Shown here: in pieces, positions 1 to 10,190 of the stretch
Layout of the letters: every line of letters begins with the position of its first letter
Numbering within the stretch: the first letter of the stretch is position 1
Assembly (NCBI RefSeq): GCF_000092305.1
Contig: NC_014122.1
Coordinates: forward strand, 806,001-870,000
DNA from: Methanocaldococcus infernus ME
GTDB taxonomy: Archaea > AGJL01 > Methanococci > Methanococcales > Methanocaldococcaceae
Direction of reading: 5' to 3'
DNA: 64,000 nucleotides
The notes under the pieces: generated by a model
What the model was told of the DNA's origin: nothing
The model's database searches: none
What the model saw: only the letters and a program-made list of their open reading frames with translations
Made by a program: the position numbers and the translations under genes

Positions 1-608
1 TAGCCTCTATATGATTTTTATTAATTTCTAAAACTTTTTTGAAGTATTCTATAGCTTTTTCAAATCTTTTGAGTTTCATATAGAGGATTCCAGCTAAAAA
101 TAAAGCTGTAGTATCTTTTGGATTTATGGAGAGTATTTTTTTAATGGTTATGAGTGCTTCATCAACCCCTCCAGTTGCAACCAACCACCTAATTTTATGA
201 AGGTTGGCAAAATAATCATTTGGTGAAAGTTTTAAAATCTTATTTAGGCATTCTAATGCCTCATCATATCTTCCTAAATTCATAAGAGCATAGTATTTGC
301 CCATAAGAGCCTCAACAGATTCATAATAGTTTAGTGATTTATCAAAAGCTTCTATAGCTTCTCTAAACCTGCCTAACTTATTTAAAATCTTCCCCTTAAA
401 GTTCCAAATTAAGGAAGATTCATGTCCATTTTCTATGATAGTGTTTAGATCAGAGAGACATTCCTCATATCTACCTAAGTTTTTTAAAATAAGTGCTCTA
501 AATAAATAATAAATATAATTACCCTCATCTTTATCTATTAATTCATTTAGTTTTTTTAAACATTCTTCTAAATCACTACAAGAATTTAATAATTCACTAA
601 AATCCATA
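1..608 (-). CDS. TPR-repeat protein, 3' end outside window
   Basis: The minus-strand frame opens at an ATG at 608 behind a GGGGTGG Shine-Dalgarno and stays open to the window edge, giving about 202 residues. The translation is a series of ~34-residue tetratricopeptide repeats, for example NLGRYDEALECLNKILKLSP and RFEKAIEYFKKVLEINKN, with the usual W/G/Y/A/P spacing. TPR arrays are protein-interaction scaffolds and no catalytic domain is visible. The gene is divergent from galU across about 110 bp of A+T-rich DNA. Methanocaldococci carry many TPR paralogues, so the specific role is unknown. Confidence 0.85.
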
Positions 609-717
609 ATCCACCCCCATCACAAGAAAATTAAATAATATATTTTTTATAATATTGAATACCACATTTAGTTATTGCACAATATAAAATTTACCCATAT
701 TAGATTTGGTGAAATAG

Positions 718-1563
718 ATGATTAACAAGGCTGTTATCCCTGTAGCTGGATTTGGGACAAGGCTGTTACCAATAACCAAAGCTCAGCCTAAAGAGATGTT
801 GCCAGTTGTCAATAAGCCAATAGTTCAGTATGTGGTTGAGGATCTTGTAGAGGCTGGAGTTAAAAATATTTTATTTGTTACTGGGAAAGGGAAGCAAGCT
901 ATTGAGAATCATTTTGATGCCAATTATGAGTTAGAGTGTAAGTTAGAGAAAAGTGGAAAGTTGGATAAGCTTGAAGAGCTTAAAAGAATAAACAACTTAG
1001 GAAATATATTCTATGTTAGACAGAAGGAGCCAAGAGGTTTAGGAGACGCTATACTACATGGAGAAAGCTTTGTTGGGGATGAGTATTTTATAGCCATGGT
1101 TGGAGATACAATTTACTCAAAAAATATAGTTAAAGATCTAATAAAGGCTTATGAAAAATATAACTGCTCTATCATAGCCTTGGAGAGAGTTCCTAAGGAA
1201 GAGGTTTATAAGTATGGAGTTATAGATGGAGAGGAAATAGAGAAAGGAGTTTATAAGATAAATAACATGGTTGAAAAGCCAAAGGTTGAGGAGGCTCCAT
1301 CAAATTTAATAATAACTGGAGCCTATCTTTTTTCTCCAAAGATATTTAAGAAAATTAAAGAAACTAAACCAGGAAGAGGAGGGGAGATACAGATAACTGA
1401 TGCTATGAACCTACTATTAAAGGAAGAGGAGATAATAGGGATTGAAATTAACTGTAAAAGATATGACATTGGAGATCCATTAGGTTGGTTAAAAGCTAAT
1501 ATAGAGATAGGAATTGAGATGTTCCCAGAGTTAAAAGAATTTTTAAAAGAGCTAATAAAGTGA
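718..1563 (+). CDS. galU: UTP--glucose-1-phosphate uridylyltransferase
   Basis: The 281-residue protein makes UDP-glucose from UTP and glucose-1-phosphate for surface glycan synthesis. It has the nucleotidyltransferase signature AGFGTRLLPITKAQPKEM at residues 10-27 and the metal/nucleotide motif VGDT near 128-131, and its length is typical of bacterial/archaeal GalU. The ATG follows GGTGAaatag. The stop codon overlaps the region that supplies the ribosome binding site of the next gene, suggesting co-transcription with the membrane protein. Confidence 0.93.
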   Translation: MINKAVIPVAGFGTRLLPITKAQPKEMLPVVNKPIVQYVVEDLVEAGVKNILFVTGKGKQAIENHFDANYELECKLEKSGKLDKLEELKRINNLGNIFYVRQKEPRGLGDAILHGESFVGDEYFIAMVGDTIYSKNIVKDLIKAYEKYNCSIIALERVPKEEVYKYGVIDGEEIEKGVYKINNMVEKPKVEEAPSNLIITGAYLFSPKIFKKIKETKPGRGGEIQITDAMNLLLKEEEIIGIEINCKRYDIGDPLGWLKANIEIGIEMFPELKEFLKELIK

Positions 1564-1574
1564 GGTTTCCATAT

Positions 1575-1985
1575 ATGGATATAGCCATTATATTAGGCCT
1601 ATTAGTAGCTTTATTTTATGGCATTGGAACCTTCTTTGCAAAAATAGTTTGTGAAAAGGATCCTATATTCCAGTGGGTAGTTGTAAATATTATTGGAATA
1701 ATTTTAACTCTTATTATTTTTTTAAAATTTAGAAATTTTTCAATAGATAGCCCAAAAATTATTATCTATTCTATAGTTGCTGCTCTCTTTGTAGTCTTAG
1801 GCTCTCTAATTTTATACTATGCCCTATACAAAGGAAAGGCCAGCATTGTAGTCCCTTTATCTTCAATTGGCCCAGCTATAACAGTTGTTCTCTCTTTAAT
1901 ATTCTTGAAGGAAACCCTATCTATAAATCAAGTTCTTGGCATCATATTAATATTGATAGGCATCTTCTTACTATCTATTCATTAG
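1575..1985 (+). CDS. EamA-like half-size membrane transporter
   Basis: A hydrophobic protein of about 136 residues with roughly five predicted membrane segments, corresponding to one EamA repeat of the drug/metabolite transporter superfamily. The last helices read SIGPAITVVLSLIFLKETLS, typical of EamA. An earlier GTG at 1560 is in frame, but it overlaps the galU stop and lies against the GAGGT that serves this gene, so the ATG at 1575 is preferred. Half-size members probably act as dimers. The substrate is unknown. The 3' end overlaps the convergent small gene by 11 bp. Confidence 0.8.
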   Translation: MDIAIILGLLVALFYGIGTFFAKIVCEKDPIFQWVVVNIIGIILTLIIFLKFRNFSIDSPKIIIYSIVAALFVVLGSLILYYALYKGKASIVVPLSSIGPAITVVLSLIFLKETLSINQVLGIILILIGIFLLSIH

Positions 1986-2223
1986 ACAAGCCTAAGACAT
2001 ACTTTTTAGCTCCCTGTATTCCAAGTTGTAATTTTATAGCCTTTATTAACTCATAGACTTCCTCAACACTCTCAGCATTTTCTAAAGCTTCTTTAAACTT
2101 CTCTCTTTTACTTGGTTCCACTAAGCTTATCAAGTATTCAACTGTTGCAAATAATTCTATAAACTTTCTCTCTTTATTCATCATACTTTCAAGCTCAGAT
2201 AAAAGCTCATTTACACTAACCAC
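1975..2223 (-). CDS. Small hypothetical helical protein
   Basis: An 82-residue protein starting at a GTG behind GGTGAgagt. It is charged and predicted to be mostly helical (for example [26 protein letters not shown]), with no cysteine motifs, signal peptide or membrane segment. I do not recognise the family. It is divergent from metG and shares a mirrored ribosome-binding region with it, which together with the good start site argues that it is real. Confidence 0.65.
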   Translation of the reverse strand: MVSVNELLSELESMMNKERKFIELFATVEYLISLVEPSKREKFKEALENAESVEEVYELIKAIKLQLGIQGAKKYVLGLSNE

Positions 2224-2300
2224 ACTCTCACCTCAAAAATATAAGGAATTTAAATAATAATTCAATTATAACCCTATATAATCATTTTGAGGTGAGAGTT
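2224..2300. promoter_or_regulatory. Divergent promoter with mirrored 14-bp arms
   Basis: The 77 bp between the small hypothetical gene and metG carry perfect inverted arms, CTCTCACCTCAAAA at 2225-2238 and TTTTGAGGTGAGAG at 2285-2298. Each arm includes the Shine-Dalgarno of its own gene. The A+T-rich middle contains TATA-like stretches (TTAAATAAT near 2249, TATATAAT near 2273). Both genes could be read from this segment; the arms may simply reflect shared ribosome-binding sequence. Confidence 0.5.
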
Positions 2301-4220
2301 ATGTATCTAATAACAACAGCCTTAGCCTATACAAATGGCCCCTTACACTTAGGGCATGTGAGATCAACCTATATACCAGCAGATATTTTATACAAATATT
2401 TAAAACTTAGAGGAGAAGAGGTTATCCATGTTGGAGGGACAGACAACCATGGAGTTCCTATTCTATTAAGGGCTGAAAAAGAGGGGAAGAAGCCAGAGGA
2501 AATAGTTGAATACTATCATAAAAGAATTAAAGAAGACCTTGACTCATTAGGGATAGAGTTTGATGTGTTTGGGAAAACACATAGTGAGATACACATAAAG
2601 ACAGCTCAGGAATTCTATTTAAAGTTGGTTGAGAATGGCTACATTTATGAAAAAGAGATAGAACAATTTTACTGTGAAAATTGTAAAAAGTTTTTACCAG
2701 ATAGATATGTTGAAGGCCTCTGTCCTTACTGTGGAGGAGAAGCAAGAGGAGACCATTGTGAAAGTTGTGGAAGACACTTAGAGCCTTTTGAGTTGAGAGA
2801 GCCTTACTGTGTCATCTGTGGAAGCAAAAATTTAAAGGTAAAGAAGAGTATTCATTACTTTTTTAAGCTGAGTGCTTTAAAGGAGGAGCTTGAAAATTAT
2901 ATTAAAAATGCTAAAGAGATGCCTGAGCATGTGAAAAACTTAGCCTTAAACTGGATTAAAGAGCTTCATGATTGGGATATTTCAAGAGATATCCCTTGGG
3001 GAGTTCCTATTCCAGGAACTGATAAGGTTATGTATGTCTGGTTGGAGGCTCCTATTGGTTATATATCCTTCACTAAAATGTTGGGAGAGGAGTATTATAA
3101 AAAATATTGGTTAAATAAAGACTCTAAAATTTACCACTTTATTGGGAAAGATATTACTGTCCATCATGCTGTATTCTGGCCAGGAATGTTAATAGCTCAC
3201 TCCTCTTACAACCTACCAAGTGCTGTTATCAGTGGGGGTTACCTAACCTTAGAAGGAAAAAAGATGAGTACAAGTAAGGGATGGGTAATTTGGATTAAGG
3301 ACTTTGTTGAAAAGTTTGACAGTGACTATTTAAGATACTACTTAGTGATGGCTGCTCCTCTTTTCAAGGATTGTGACTTCTCACTTGAAGAGTTTCAGAA
3401 GAAGGTAAATAATGAGCTAATTAATATCATTGGAAACTTCACCCATAGGGTCTTAACTTTCACATACAGGAAATGTAAAAAGGTTCCTTTGGTTGAGATA
3501 GAGGAGAGTGAAATTTTAAAGTTGATTGATGAAACTGTTGAAGAGTATGATAAATTAATTAGAGAGTTTAAGTTTAGGGATGCTTTAAATAAAGTTCTAC
3601 ACCTTGCTATAAAAGGAAATGAATACTTCCAGAAGGAGGAGCCATGGAATATTAAAGATGAGGAGAAGTTAAAAGAAGTTCTATACTTAAGTTGTAAGTT
3701 GGTTAAAGCTATCTCCTACCTATTATATCCTTACATGCCTAATAAATCAAGAGAGCTCTTAAATATTATGAATGAAGAGCTTGATTTAGAGCTTAGAGGT
3801 AGAGAGTTGAAAAAGCCTAAAATAGTATTTAAAAAGATAGAGGATAAAGATATTGAAGAATTTAGAAACAAATATTTAAAAGAAGGTGAGAAAGTGGAAG
3901 AGATTGATATAAGTTACTTGGAAAAGATAGACTTGAGGGTTGGGAAAATAGTTGAGGCTGAAGATATAAAGAAGTCTAAGAAGTTGTTAAAGTTAATTGT
4001 TGATTTAGGAGATGATAAGAGACAGATAGTTTCAGGAATTAAAGAGTTCTACAAGCCAGAAGATCTTATAGGAAAAAAGGTTATAGTTGTTTGTAATTTA
4101 AAGCCTGCTAAGCTCTGTGGAGTTCTCTCTGAAGGAATGATCTTAGCTGCTGAAGATGAGAGTGGAGTTAGCTTACTAACAGTAGATAGGGATATAAAAG
4201 AGGGAAGTAAGGTTAGATAA
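2301..4220 (+). CDS. metG: Methionyl-tRNA synthetase
   Basis: Charges tRNA-Met with methionine. The 639-residue class I synthetase has HLGH at residues 16-19, a zinc-binding knuckle region with four CxxC pairs around 126-175, the KMSTSKG loop near 321-327, and a C-terminal EMAP/Arc1p-type tRNA-binding domain from about residue 538 ([15 protein letters not shown]). An in-frame GTG at 2292 lies inside the GAGGTGAG ribosome binding site, so the ATG at 2301 is the supported start. The gene is convergent with the dehydratase, 1 bp apart. Confidence 0.95.
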   Translation: MYLITTALAYTNGPLHLGHVRSTYIPADILYKYLKLRGEEVIHVGGTDNHGVPILLRAEKEGKKPEEIVEYYHKRIKEDLDSLGIEFDVFGKTHSEIHIKTAQEFYLKLVENGYIYEKEIEQFYCENCKKFLPDRYVEGLCPYCGGEARGDHCESCGRHLEPFELREPYCVICGSKNLKVKKSIHYFFKLSALKEELENYIKNAKEMPEHVKNLALNWIKELHDWDISRDIPWGVPIPGTDKVMYVWLEAPIGYISFTKMLGEEYYKKYWLNKDSKIYHFIGKDITVHHAVFWPGMLIAHSSYNLPSAVISGGYLTLEGKKMSTSKGWVIWIKDFVEKFDSDYLRYYLVMAAPLFKDCDFSLEEFQKKVNNELINIIGNFTHRVLTFTYRKCKKVPLVEIEESEILKLIDETVEEYDKLIREFKFRDALNKVLHLAIKGNEYFQKEEPWNIKDEEKLKEVLYLSCKLVKAISYLLYPYMPNKSRELLNIMNEELDLELRGRELKKPKIVFKKIEDKDIEEFRNKYLKEGEKVEEIDISYLEKIDLRVGKIVEAEDIKKSKKLLKLIVDLGDDKRQIVSGIKEFYKPEDLIGKKVIVVCNLKPAKLCGVLSEGMILAAEDESGVSLLTVDRDIKEGSKVR

Positions 4221-4221
4221 C

Positions 4222-5496
4222 TTAAAGATCTCTTGGATCTACCAACTCTCCTTTAACAGCACAGGCTGCTGCTGTGATAGGAGAAGCTAAGTAAATCTCA
4301 GCTTCTAAAGAGCCTTGTCTACCTCTAAAGTTTCTGTTTGATGTTGAAACACAAACCTCTCCTGGACCTAAGACTCCATATAGAGAGCCCATACAGGCTG
4401 AGCATGATGGGTTAGTTACAACACAGCCATATTTTATAAACTTCTCAATGATTCCCTCTTTTAAAGCTTTTAAATACTCTTCCCTTGATGCTGGAGTTAC
4501 TATAACCCTTACATCCTCAGCTATGCCTCCATGTTTTTCTATAACATTAATAGCCATTCTTAAGTCTTCAAGTCTTCCATTTGTACAGCTTCCTATAAAG
4601 ACTTGATCAATTGGCTTCCCAGCAACTTCCCTACACTGTTTAACATTATCTACATTATGAGGACAGGCAAAGACAGGCTCTATTTTATCAGCCTCAATCT
4701 CATAAACCTCTGAGAATTCAGCATCTTCATCTCCTTTTATTGGCTTAAACTCTCTTAAAGTTCCATGCTTCTCCATAGCTTCCTTAACATAGTTTATAGT
4801 TTTCTCATCAGGCTCAATTATTCCAGTTTTTCCTCCCATCTCTATAGCCATGTTTGTCATTGTCATTCTAGAGGCTATACTCATATTTTTAACAGTTTCT
4901 CCTCCAAATTGGCAAGCCTTATATGTAGCCCCATCAACTCCTACCTCTCCTATGATTGAGAGGATAACATCTTTTGAAGTTACATAGGGCTTTAACTCTC
5001 CTGTTATGTTGAAATAGATGGTTTCAGGAACCTTAAACCAAAGCTCTCCAGTGGCAAAGACATGGGCCATATCTGTAGAGCCTATTCCAGTGGCAAAGGC
5101 TCCAAGGGCTCCATGTGTACAAGTGTGAGAATCTGCTCCAACTAAAACCTCTCCTGGAGCTACATGCCCCTTCTCTGGAAGAACTTGATGACAAACTCCT
5201 TCCCTAATGTCATAGAAATACTTTATATTTTGCTCTTTAACAAAGTTTCTCATTAATATGTGGTTTTCTGCAGCTTTTATACTGTCAGCAGGAACTTGAT
5301 GGTCAAATAAAATAACTATCTTCTCATTGTCCCAAACTTTCTCTATGTTATATTTTTTTAGGGTGTTAACTGTTAAAGGCCCTGTAATGTCATGAACCAT
5401 AGCTCTATCAATCTTAGCCATCACTATATCTCCAGGAGAAACCTCCTTCTTCCCTGAAGCTCTTGCTAAAATTTTTTCAACTATTGTCATTCCCAT
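4222..5496 (-). CDS. leuC: 3-isopropylmalate dehydratase large subunit (LeuC/HACN family)
   Basis: Aconitase-superfamily large subunit that isomerises 2- to 3-isopropylmalate in leucine synthesis. It is 424 residues long, with [4Fe-4S] ligands Cys304 (IGSCTNG), Cys365 and Cys368 (PSCSACMG) and the [12 protein letters not shown] motif near 119-130. Methanogens have two paralogous large subunits, one for isopropylmalate and one for homoaconitate (coenzyme B synthesis). The two are separated mainly by the small subunit, which is not in this window. The sequence resembles the leucine-type archaeal subunit most closely. The ATG follows GGTGAaaaa. Confidence 0.85.
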   Translation of the reverse strand: MGMTIVEKILARASGKKEVSPGDIVMAKIDRAMVHDITGPLTVNTLKKYNIEKVWDNEKIVILFDHQVPADSIKAAENHILMRNFVKEQNIKYFYDIREGVCHQVLPEKGHVAPGEVLVGADSHTCTHGALGAFATGIGSTDMAHVFATGELWFKVPETIYFNITGELKPYVTSKDVILSIIGEVGVDGATYKACQFGGETVKNMSIASRMTMTNMAIEMGGKTGIIEPDEKTINYVKEAMEKHGTLREFKPIKGDEDAEFSEVYEIEADKIEPVFACPHNVDNVKQCREVAGKPIDQVFIGSCTNGRLEDLRMAINVIEKHGGIAEDVRVIVTPASREEYLKALKEGIIEKFIKYGCVVTNPSCSACMGSLYGVLGPGEVCVSTSNRNFRGRQGSLEAEIYLASPITAAACAVKGELVDPRDL

Positions 5497-5552
5497 TTTT
5501 TCACCTCAAAGATTTTAGAAATAATTTAAAATTTGGAGAGGATATATAATTT

Positions 5553-7313
5553 TTATAGTGAGATTTTATTAACCAACTTAAAGTTATTTTCATCAACAAC
5601 ATGAAGCTCATTGTAGGAGATAATATAGAGATAGTCATCAATATATAAAGCTCTCAGAACCTCTGAGTTATGTACATCAACAAATTTTAAAGATATATTA
5701 TTATTGTTTATTTTAAAAACATAAGCTTTTTTTCCTACTGGAATAACCAATATTCTTTTCTCCTCATCCCAGAAAAAGGCATGATGCTCATATAAAGCCC
5801 TTGACCAAAACTCATCAATTATAAACTTATCAAGCTCTTTAGGGCTACTAAAGTTAGAGACATCATAAAGAGAAATCTTTATCCTACCATTATCCTTTCC
5901 AATTCCTATAATCTTATCCTTCCCTATAGGATGTAAATAGGTTGAATAACCCTCAATTTTTAGCTCTCCCAAAATCCTTAAATTCTTCAAATCAACAACA
6001 TATAAAGGATCTTTCTCTCTGTAAGTTATAATATAGGCTCTATCTTTAACAAATCTAACAGCATATATTCTCTTTCCTTTTGAGATATTCTCAATCTTCC
6101 CAACAACTTTTAAATCTTTATCTAAGATGTAAATACTATTTTTTGTCTTCTCCCTCAATCTCCAAATATCTCCTATGGTTGTAGCTATTCTAAAGTATCC
6201 TTCATACTCATCCATAGAGAATTGATTAAGAACCTTTCCAGGGATTTTAGTGCTTGCCATACTAAAGTTATTTAAATTAATCTTTAAAATTCCAGTCCCT
6301 TCCAACTTTTCTATATTCTCCTCTAAATACTTGTTGAACCCTTTCTCTATCTCTTCCATAAGCCTATTTCTCTCTTCCAAGGGAAGGGATGAGAGATAGC
6401 TATTTATTATTTTCCTTATTTGGATATATTTAGGATATGGATCAAAAAGTTTATCCTCATAAACCTCTTTTATCCTCTCAGCAACATCTTTAGGAAAATA
6501 TTTATCCCTATACTTGTAAATGAAGTTAATATACAACCAATACTCCTTTGGAGCCAAGTAATAGGTGAAGTATAGGTTATTTTTTGACATATACATGTTA
6601 GTTTTATATCCAGCAGCTAAGGATATAAGGTTCTTAACCTTCCCAGTTCTTCCATTTATCTTAGAGATTATGTAAGTATAGCTATAATCTAAGTCATAAT
6701 AGCTTGGGGCCAGTGGGACATAAAGCTTAGCTTTAACATTGTTCCAAACAATAGGATAGTTAAGATTGTGTTTTCTTACAACTAAATAGATATCTCCCTT
6801 GTAAAACCTTGAGCTTACATAACTTCCATTCAAGGTTAAGTTCCAGATAAGTTTAGGATCTTTAGGATTTGAGACATTGTAAGCATACATCTCTCTATTT
6901 CCAATGATAATTAAGCTCTTATTAAAATAGTATAATTTCCCTCCCTTGGAAATATTGGAGAGAACTGTTAAGTTATTTGGAGGATAGGCTTTTATAATGT
7001 AAGTTCTCTCCACTAATGGATATCCAATTTTAAAAATTCTGTAAATTAGTTCCTTTGAGTAATATATATGCTCTCCATCACACTTTACTATGTCAGCTTC
7101 ATCAACTCCTGGAACTTGGACATTTGTTTTAGAATATCTTTCAGCCTTTACTGTAACACTTTTAACCTCATAAACCTCTTGAAAAGCTTTTATTTTCTTT
7201 ATTATCTCTTCATTGGCTAAAACTACTTTAAAATCATCTACTTCTTCCTCTGAGTTAAAGCATCCTAATAATAACCCAAAAATTATTAAAATAGGGGCTA
7301 TTAATTTATTCAT
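5553..7313 (-). CDS. Secreted lipoprotein with C-terminal beta-propeller
   Basis: A 586-residue protein with an N-terminal signal sequence ending in a lipobox (LLLGC, Cys18), so it is probably lipid-anchored outside the cell. Near residues 70-80 it reads VPGVDEADIVKCDGEHIYY, a hallmark of the secreted beta-propeller family (Beta_propel, PF09826). It is followed by repeated short beta-strand blocks such as IYVV, LKIEGY and KAYVFKI. The biochemical role of the family is unknown. It is a single-gene unit, divergent from mch. Confidence 0.82.
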   Translation of the reverse strand: MNKLIAPILIIFGLLLGCFNSEEEVDDFKVVLANEEIIKKIKAFQEVYEVKSVTVKAERYSKTNVQVPGVDEADIVKCDGEHIYYSKELIYRIFKIGYPLVERTYIIKAYPPNNLTVLSNISKGGKLYYFNKSLIIIGNREMYAYNVSNPKDPKLIWNLTLNGSYVSSRFYKGDIYLVVRKHNLNYPIVWNNVKAKLYVPLAPSYYDLDYSYTYIISKINGRTGKVKNLISLAAGYKTNMYMSKNNLYFTYYLAPKEYWLYINFIYKYRDKYFPKDVAERIKEVYEDKLFDPYPKYIQIRKIINSYLSSLPLEERNRLMEEIEKGFNKYLEENIEKLEGTGILKINLNNFSMASTKIPGKVLNQFSMDEYEGYFRIATTIGDIWRLREKTKNSIYILDKDLKVVGKIENISKGKRIYAVRFVKDRAYIITYREKDPLYVVDLKNLRILGELKIEGYSTYLHPIGKDKIIGIGKDNGRIKISLYDVSNFSSPKELDKFIIDEFWSRALYEHHAFFWDEEKRILVIPVGKKAYVFKINNNNISLKFVDVHNSEVLRALYIDDYLYIISYNELHVVDENNFKLVNKISL

Positions 7314-7400
7314 AAGCCATCACCAAAAAAAGATTTAGAAAGTATTAAATAAATTTTGTTTGTTAAGTATCTATAAAATTAACCTTCAAAGAGTGAGAAT

Positions 7401-8375
7401 ATGATAAGTGTCAATAAAGAGGCTTACAAAGTAGTCCAGAAGATGATAGAAAATAAAGAGCTTTTAAATATAGAGGTTGTTAAGTTAGAAAATGGGGCCA
7501 CTGTTTTAGACTGTGGAATAAATGCCTTAGGAAGCTGGGAAGCTGGGAAGTTATTTACAAAGGTTTGCTTAGGTGGATTGGCAAAGGTTTCCATCTCTCC
7601 ATCTCCATGTGAATGTAAGGGGTTAAATTTACCTTATGTTAAGGTTTTAACATCACATCCAGCCATCTCAACCTTAGGCTCTCAAAAGGCTGGATGGGCT
7701 ATAAAGGTTGATAAATTCTTTGCCATGGGTTCTGGACCAGCAAGAGCTTTAGCTAAGAAGCCAAAGAAAACCTATGAAGAGATAAACTATGAAGATCATG
7801 CTGATATAGCCATCTTATGTTTAGAAACTTCAAAGATGCCAGATGAGAAGGTTGCTGACTACATAGCTAAGGAGTGTAATGTAGAGACTGAAAACCTCTA
7901 TTTATTAGTGGCTCCAACCTCTTCATTGGTTGGCTCTATACAGATAAGTGGTAGAGTTGTTGAAAATGGAACTTACAAGATGTTAGAAGTTTTAGAATTT
8001 GATGTTAATAAGGTTAAGTATGCCTCTGGATTGGCTCCAATTGCTCCTATAGTTGGAGATGACTTCACAATGATGGGAGTAACCAATGATATGGTTCTTT
8101 ATGGAGGAATTACTCATTACTATATAAAAGCTGATGAAAATGATGACTTAGAAAGCTTATGTAAGGCTCTACCATCCTCATCATCAAAAGACTATGGAAA
8201 GCCTTTCTTAGAAGTGTTTAAAGCTGCTGACTATGACTTCTATAAAATAGATAAGGGAATGTTTGCTCCAGCTGTTGTTATGATCAATGACATGACAAAT
8301 GGAAAGGTTTATAAAGCTGGACATGTGAATGTTGAAATCCTTAAGAAGTCTTTAGGCTATGTTGAGCTATATTAA
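7401..8375 (+). CDS. mch: Methenyltetrahydromethanopterin cyclohydrolase
   Basis: Interconverts N5-formyl- and N5,N10-methenyl-tetrahydromethanopterin in the cytoplasmic CO2-to-methane pathway. The 324-residue length and conserved blocks ([34 protein letters not shown]) match archaeal Mch throughout. The start ATG has GAGTGAGA upstream. The last 9 bp overlap the convergent kinase gene. Confidence 0.95.
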   Translation: MISVNKEAYKVVQKMIENKELLNIEVVKLENGATVLDCGINALGSWEAGKLFTKVCLGGLAKVSISPSPCECKGLNLPYVKVLTSHPAISTLGSQKAGWAIKVDKFFAMGSGPARALAKKPKKTYEEINYEDHADIAILCLETSKMPDEKVADYIAKECNVETENLYLLVAPTSSLVGSIQISGRVVENGTYKMLEVLEFDVNKVKYASGLAPIAPIVGDDFTMMGVTNDMVLYGGITHYYIKADENDDLESLCKALPSSSSKDYGKPFLEVFKAADYDFYKIDKGMFAPAVVMINDMTNGKVYKAGHVNVEILKKSLGYVELY

Positions 8376-8876
8376 ATAGTCAAAGTATTTCTCTAACCAA
8401 TTAACTACTCCCTTTCTCTCTTTTCCCTCTTTTATTGCTGAAATTATCTCTTCAACTATCTCCTCTGGCTTTTTATTTGTTGTGTCAATCTCATAAACTT
8501 TCCCTTTACTCTCACAAAGACAGACATCTAAGATCTCTGCCTGGACATTCTCTAAAATTTTCTTTTCACTGTAACCTCTCTCCTTTAACCTCTTTTCTAT
8601 TATCTTAGGGTCACATCTCAACACTATGGTGTAATCAACATCCAGCAAATGAGAGATATGGCCATCAAAGATAACATTATCTTCCTTCTCCAAAGCCTTC
8701 TTTAACTTCTCAAAATCTATTAAAAAAGAGTCCATCTCTTCAACATATTCCTTATAAAGCTTATTCTTTTTGACAAAGTCAGTTATGTCTATAACCTTAA
8801 ATCCTAATCTTTCTCCTAAAATCTTAGAAACTGTCGTCTTCCCAACCCCTGGAGTTCCAGTTATAGCTATTTTCAT
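8367..8876 (-). CDS. AK6/Fap7-like putative adenylate kinase
   Basis: A small P-loop nucleotide kinase of 169 residues with Walker [10 protein letters not shown] at 7-15 and the short NMP-kinase fold of the archaeal Fap7/AK6 family (HAMAP-type 'putative adenylate kinase'). It retains the FDGHISH segment and the charged lid region [20 protein letters not shown]. Relatives combine adenylate kinase activity with a role in small-subunit ribosome assembly. It starts 2 bp after the GH57 stop, so the two are probably co-transcribed. Confidence 0.85.
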   Translation of the reverse strand: MKIAITGTPGVGKTTVSKILGERLGFKVIDITDFVKKNKLYKEYVEEMDSFLIDFEKLKKALEKEDNVIFDGHISHLLDVDYTIVLRCDPKIIEKRLKERGYSEKKILENVQAEILDVCLCESKGKVYEIDTTNKKPEEIVEEIISAIKEGKERKGVVNWLEKYFDYLI

Positions 8877-8878
8877 GG

Positions 8879-10171
8879 TTACTCAACTATAATATATTTA
8901 ACATTACTCTCTCTTTTTTTCCTTATACTCTTCTCCTTCTTAACCCTCTCAACTTTAAAATCTTCACTCTCCAAGCTATCCTTTAGCTGTTCTTTAAGGT
9001 AGTATTCAAAGTCATACAAGATATTTAAGAAATAGGCATAGGCATCATAAGGAGTATCATAGTGGCTAAAGTAGTTATGAACCTCAAAGTCCCCTAACCC
9101 CTTAGTTGAGAGATAGTAGAGATGATCACTTATCTGTAAGGTTTTATAAATCTTATAGATCTTTTCAAAGTTTTTCCCAAACCTCTTTTTATTTTTCTTT
9201 ATTAACTCTCCAATCTCCTTTAATTTTTCATAGCATATGATTTGCATCTTATTCCCAAGCCATGCACTAACATCTCTCTCAGTGTCAGCCCATGAGATTG
9301 TTGAGAATTCATGGACAAATATCTCTCCCTTAGGCTCTAACTTTAAGGTTTCACTAACATTAACAACTTCTAAATGCTCATACTTCCCTATCTCCTGAGG
9401 AAGATATCTTAAAAACTCAAAAATTCCAGAATCTTTCCAGTGATGCTCTCCAAAGGTTTCATAGTCCATATAGATGTTTATAAGGTCTCCAGGAGTAACT
9501 GAGAGCCAAGCAGCATATTTATCAGCTGTTAAGGGCCACTGATCCCAATCTCTTGCTGAGAATCTAAATCCAATGTCATCACTCAACCTATAGTTTCTTA
9601 GCAAGACCTTCATACCATCAGGAGAGCTATATAGATAGTTTGGACTTCTCCACTCTAAAACCTTCTCAGTCCCTTCAGTAAAAATAGCCTCAAAGCCCAA
9701 ATCTTTAACTATCTTAGCTATCCTATTGTTGTAGATTAGCTCAGTATTTCTAAAAACTCTTGGCTTAAAGTTAAAAACTTCTTTATATAACTTTTTATGC
9801 TTCTCAATATCTTCAATAAACTCCTCTTCACTCTCATGTAGGCTTGATAAACTATGATAGTAAGTTTCTCCTATTAACTCAACATTTCCAGTTTTAACCA
9901 AATCTTTGAAGAGATCTAAGACATAGTCATTAAACTCCATAGCTTGCTCTATAAAAACTCCACTAATTGAAAAATTAACCTTAAAGTCATAGTCATCAAT
10001 TAACTCCAATAAAAGGAGATTTGTAGGGATATAACAGTTATTGGCTACCTTATTGAACACTTCTTTATTTAATTTTGTATCAACATATCTTTCCCATAAA
10101 TCCTCCTTCTCTTTTATTTTCTTATTTAGCCTATGTGGCTGATGAACTTCAAAATTAAAGGTTATTAGCAT
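8879..10171 (-). CDS. GH57 alpha-amylase
   Basis: Glycoside hydrolase family 57 protein of 430 residues, probably acting on intracellular glycogen or maltodextrin. The N-terminal FNFEVHQPHR motif, the ETYYHSL block, the FRNTELIYNN segment around the expected nucleophile and YETFGEHHW are all present. No signal peptide is visible. It lies downstream of the GH15 gene on the same strand, 19 bp apart, an arrangement known from Methanocaldococcus. The pair suggests a glycogen breakdown unit. Confidence 0.9.
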   Translation of the reverse strand: MLITFNFEVHQPHRLNKKIKEKEDLWERYVDTKLNKEVFNKVANNCYIPTNLLLLELIDDYDFKVNFSISGVFIEQAMEFNDYVLDLFKDLVKTGNVELIGETYYHSLSSLHESEEEFIEDIEKHKKLYKEVFNFKPRVFRNTELIYNNRIAKIVKDLGFEAIFTEGTEKVLEWRSPNYLYSSPDGMKVLLRNYRLSDDIGFRFSARDWDQWPLTADKYAAWLSVTPGDLINIYMDYETFGEHHWKDSGIFEFLRYLPQEIGKYEHLEVVNVSETLKLEPKGEIFVHEFSTISWADTERDVSAWLGNKMQIICYEKLKEIGELIKKNKKRFGKNFEKIYKIYKTLQISDHLYYLSTKGLGDFEVHNYFSHYDTPYDAYAYFLNILYDFEYYLKEQLKDSLESEDFKVERVKKEKSIRKKRESNVKYIIVE

Positions 10172-10190
10172 CTCTTATCACTTTGTTATT

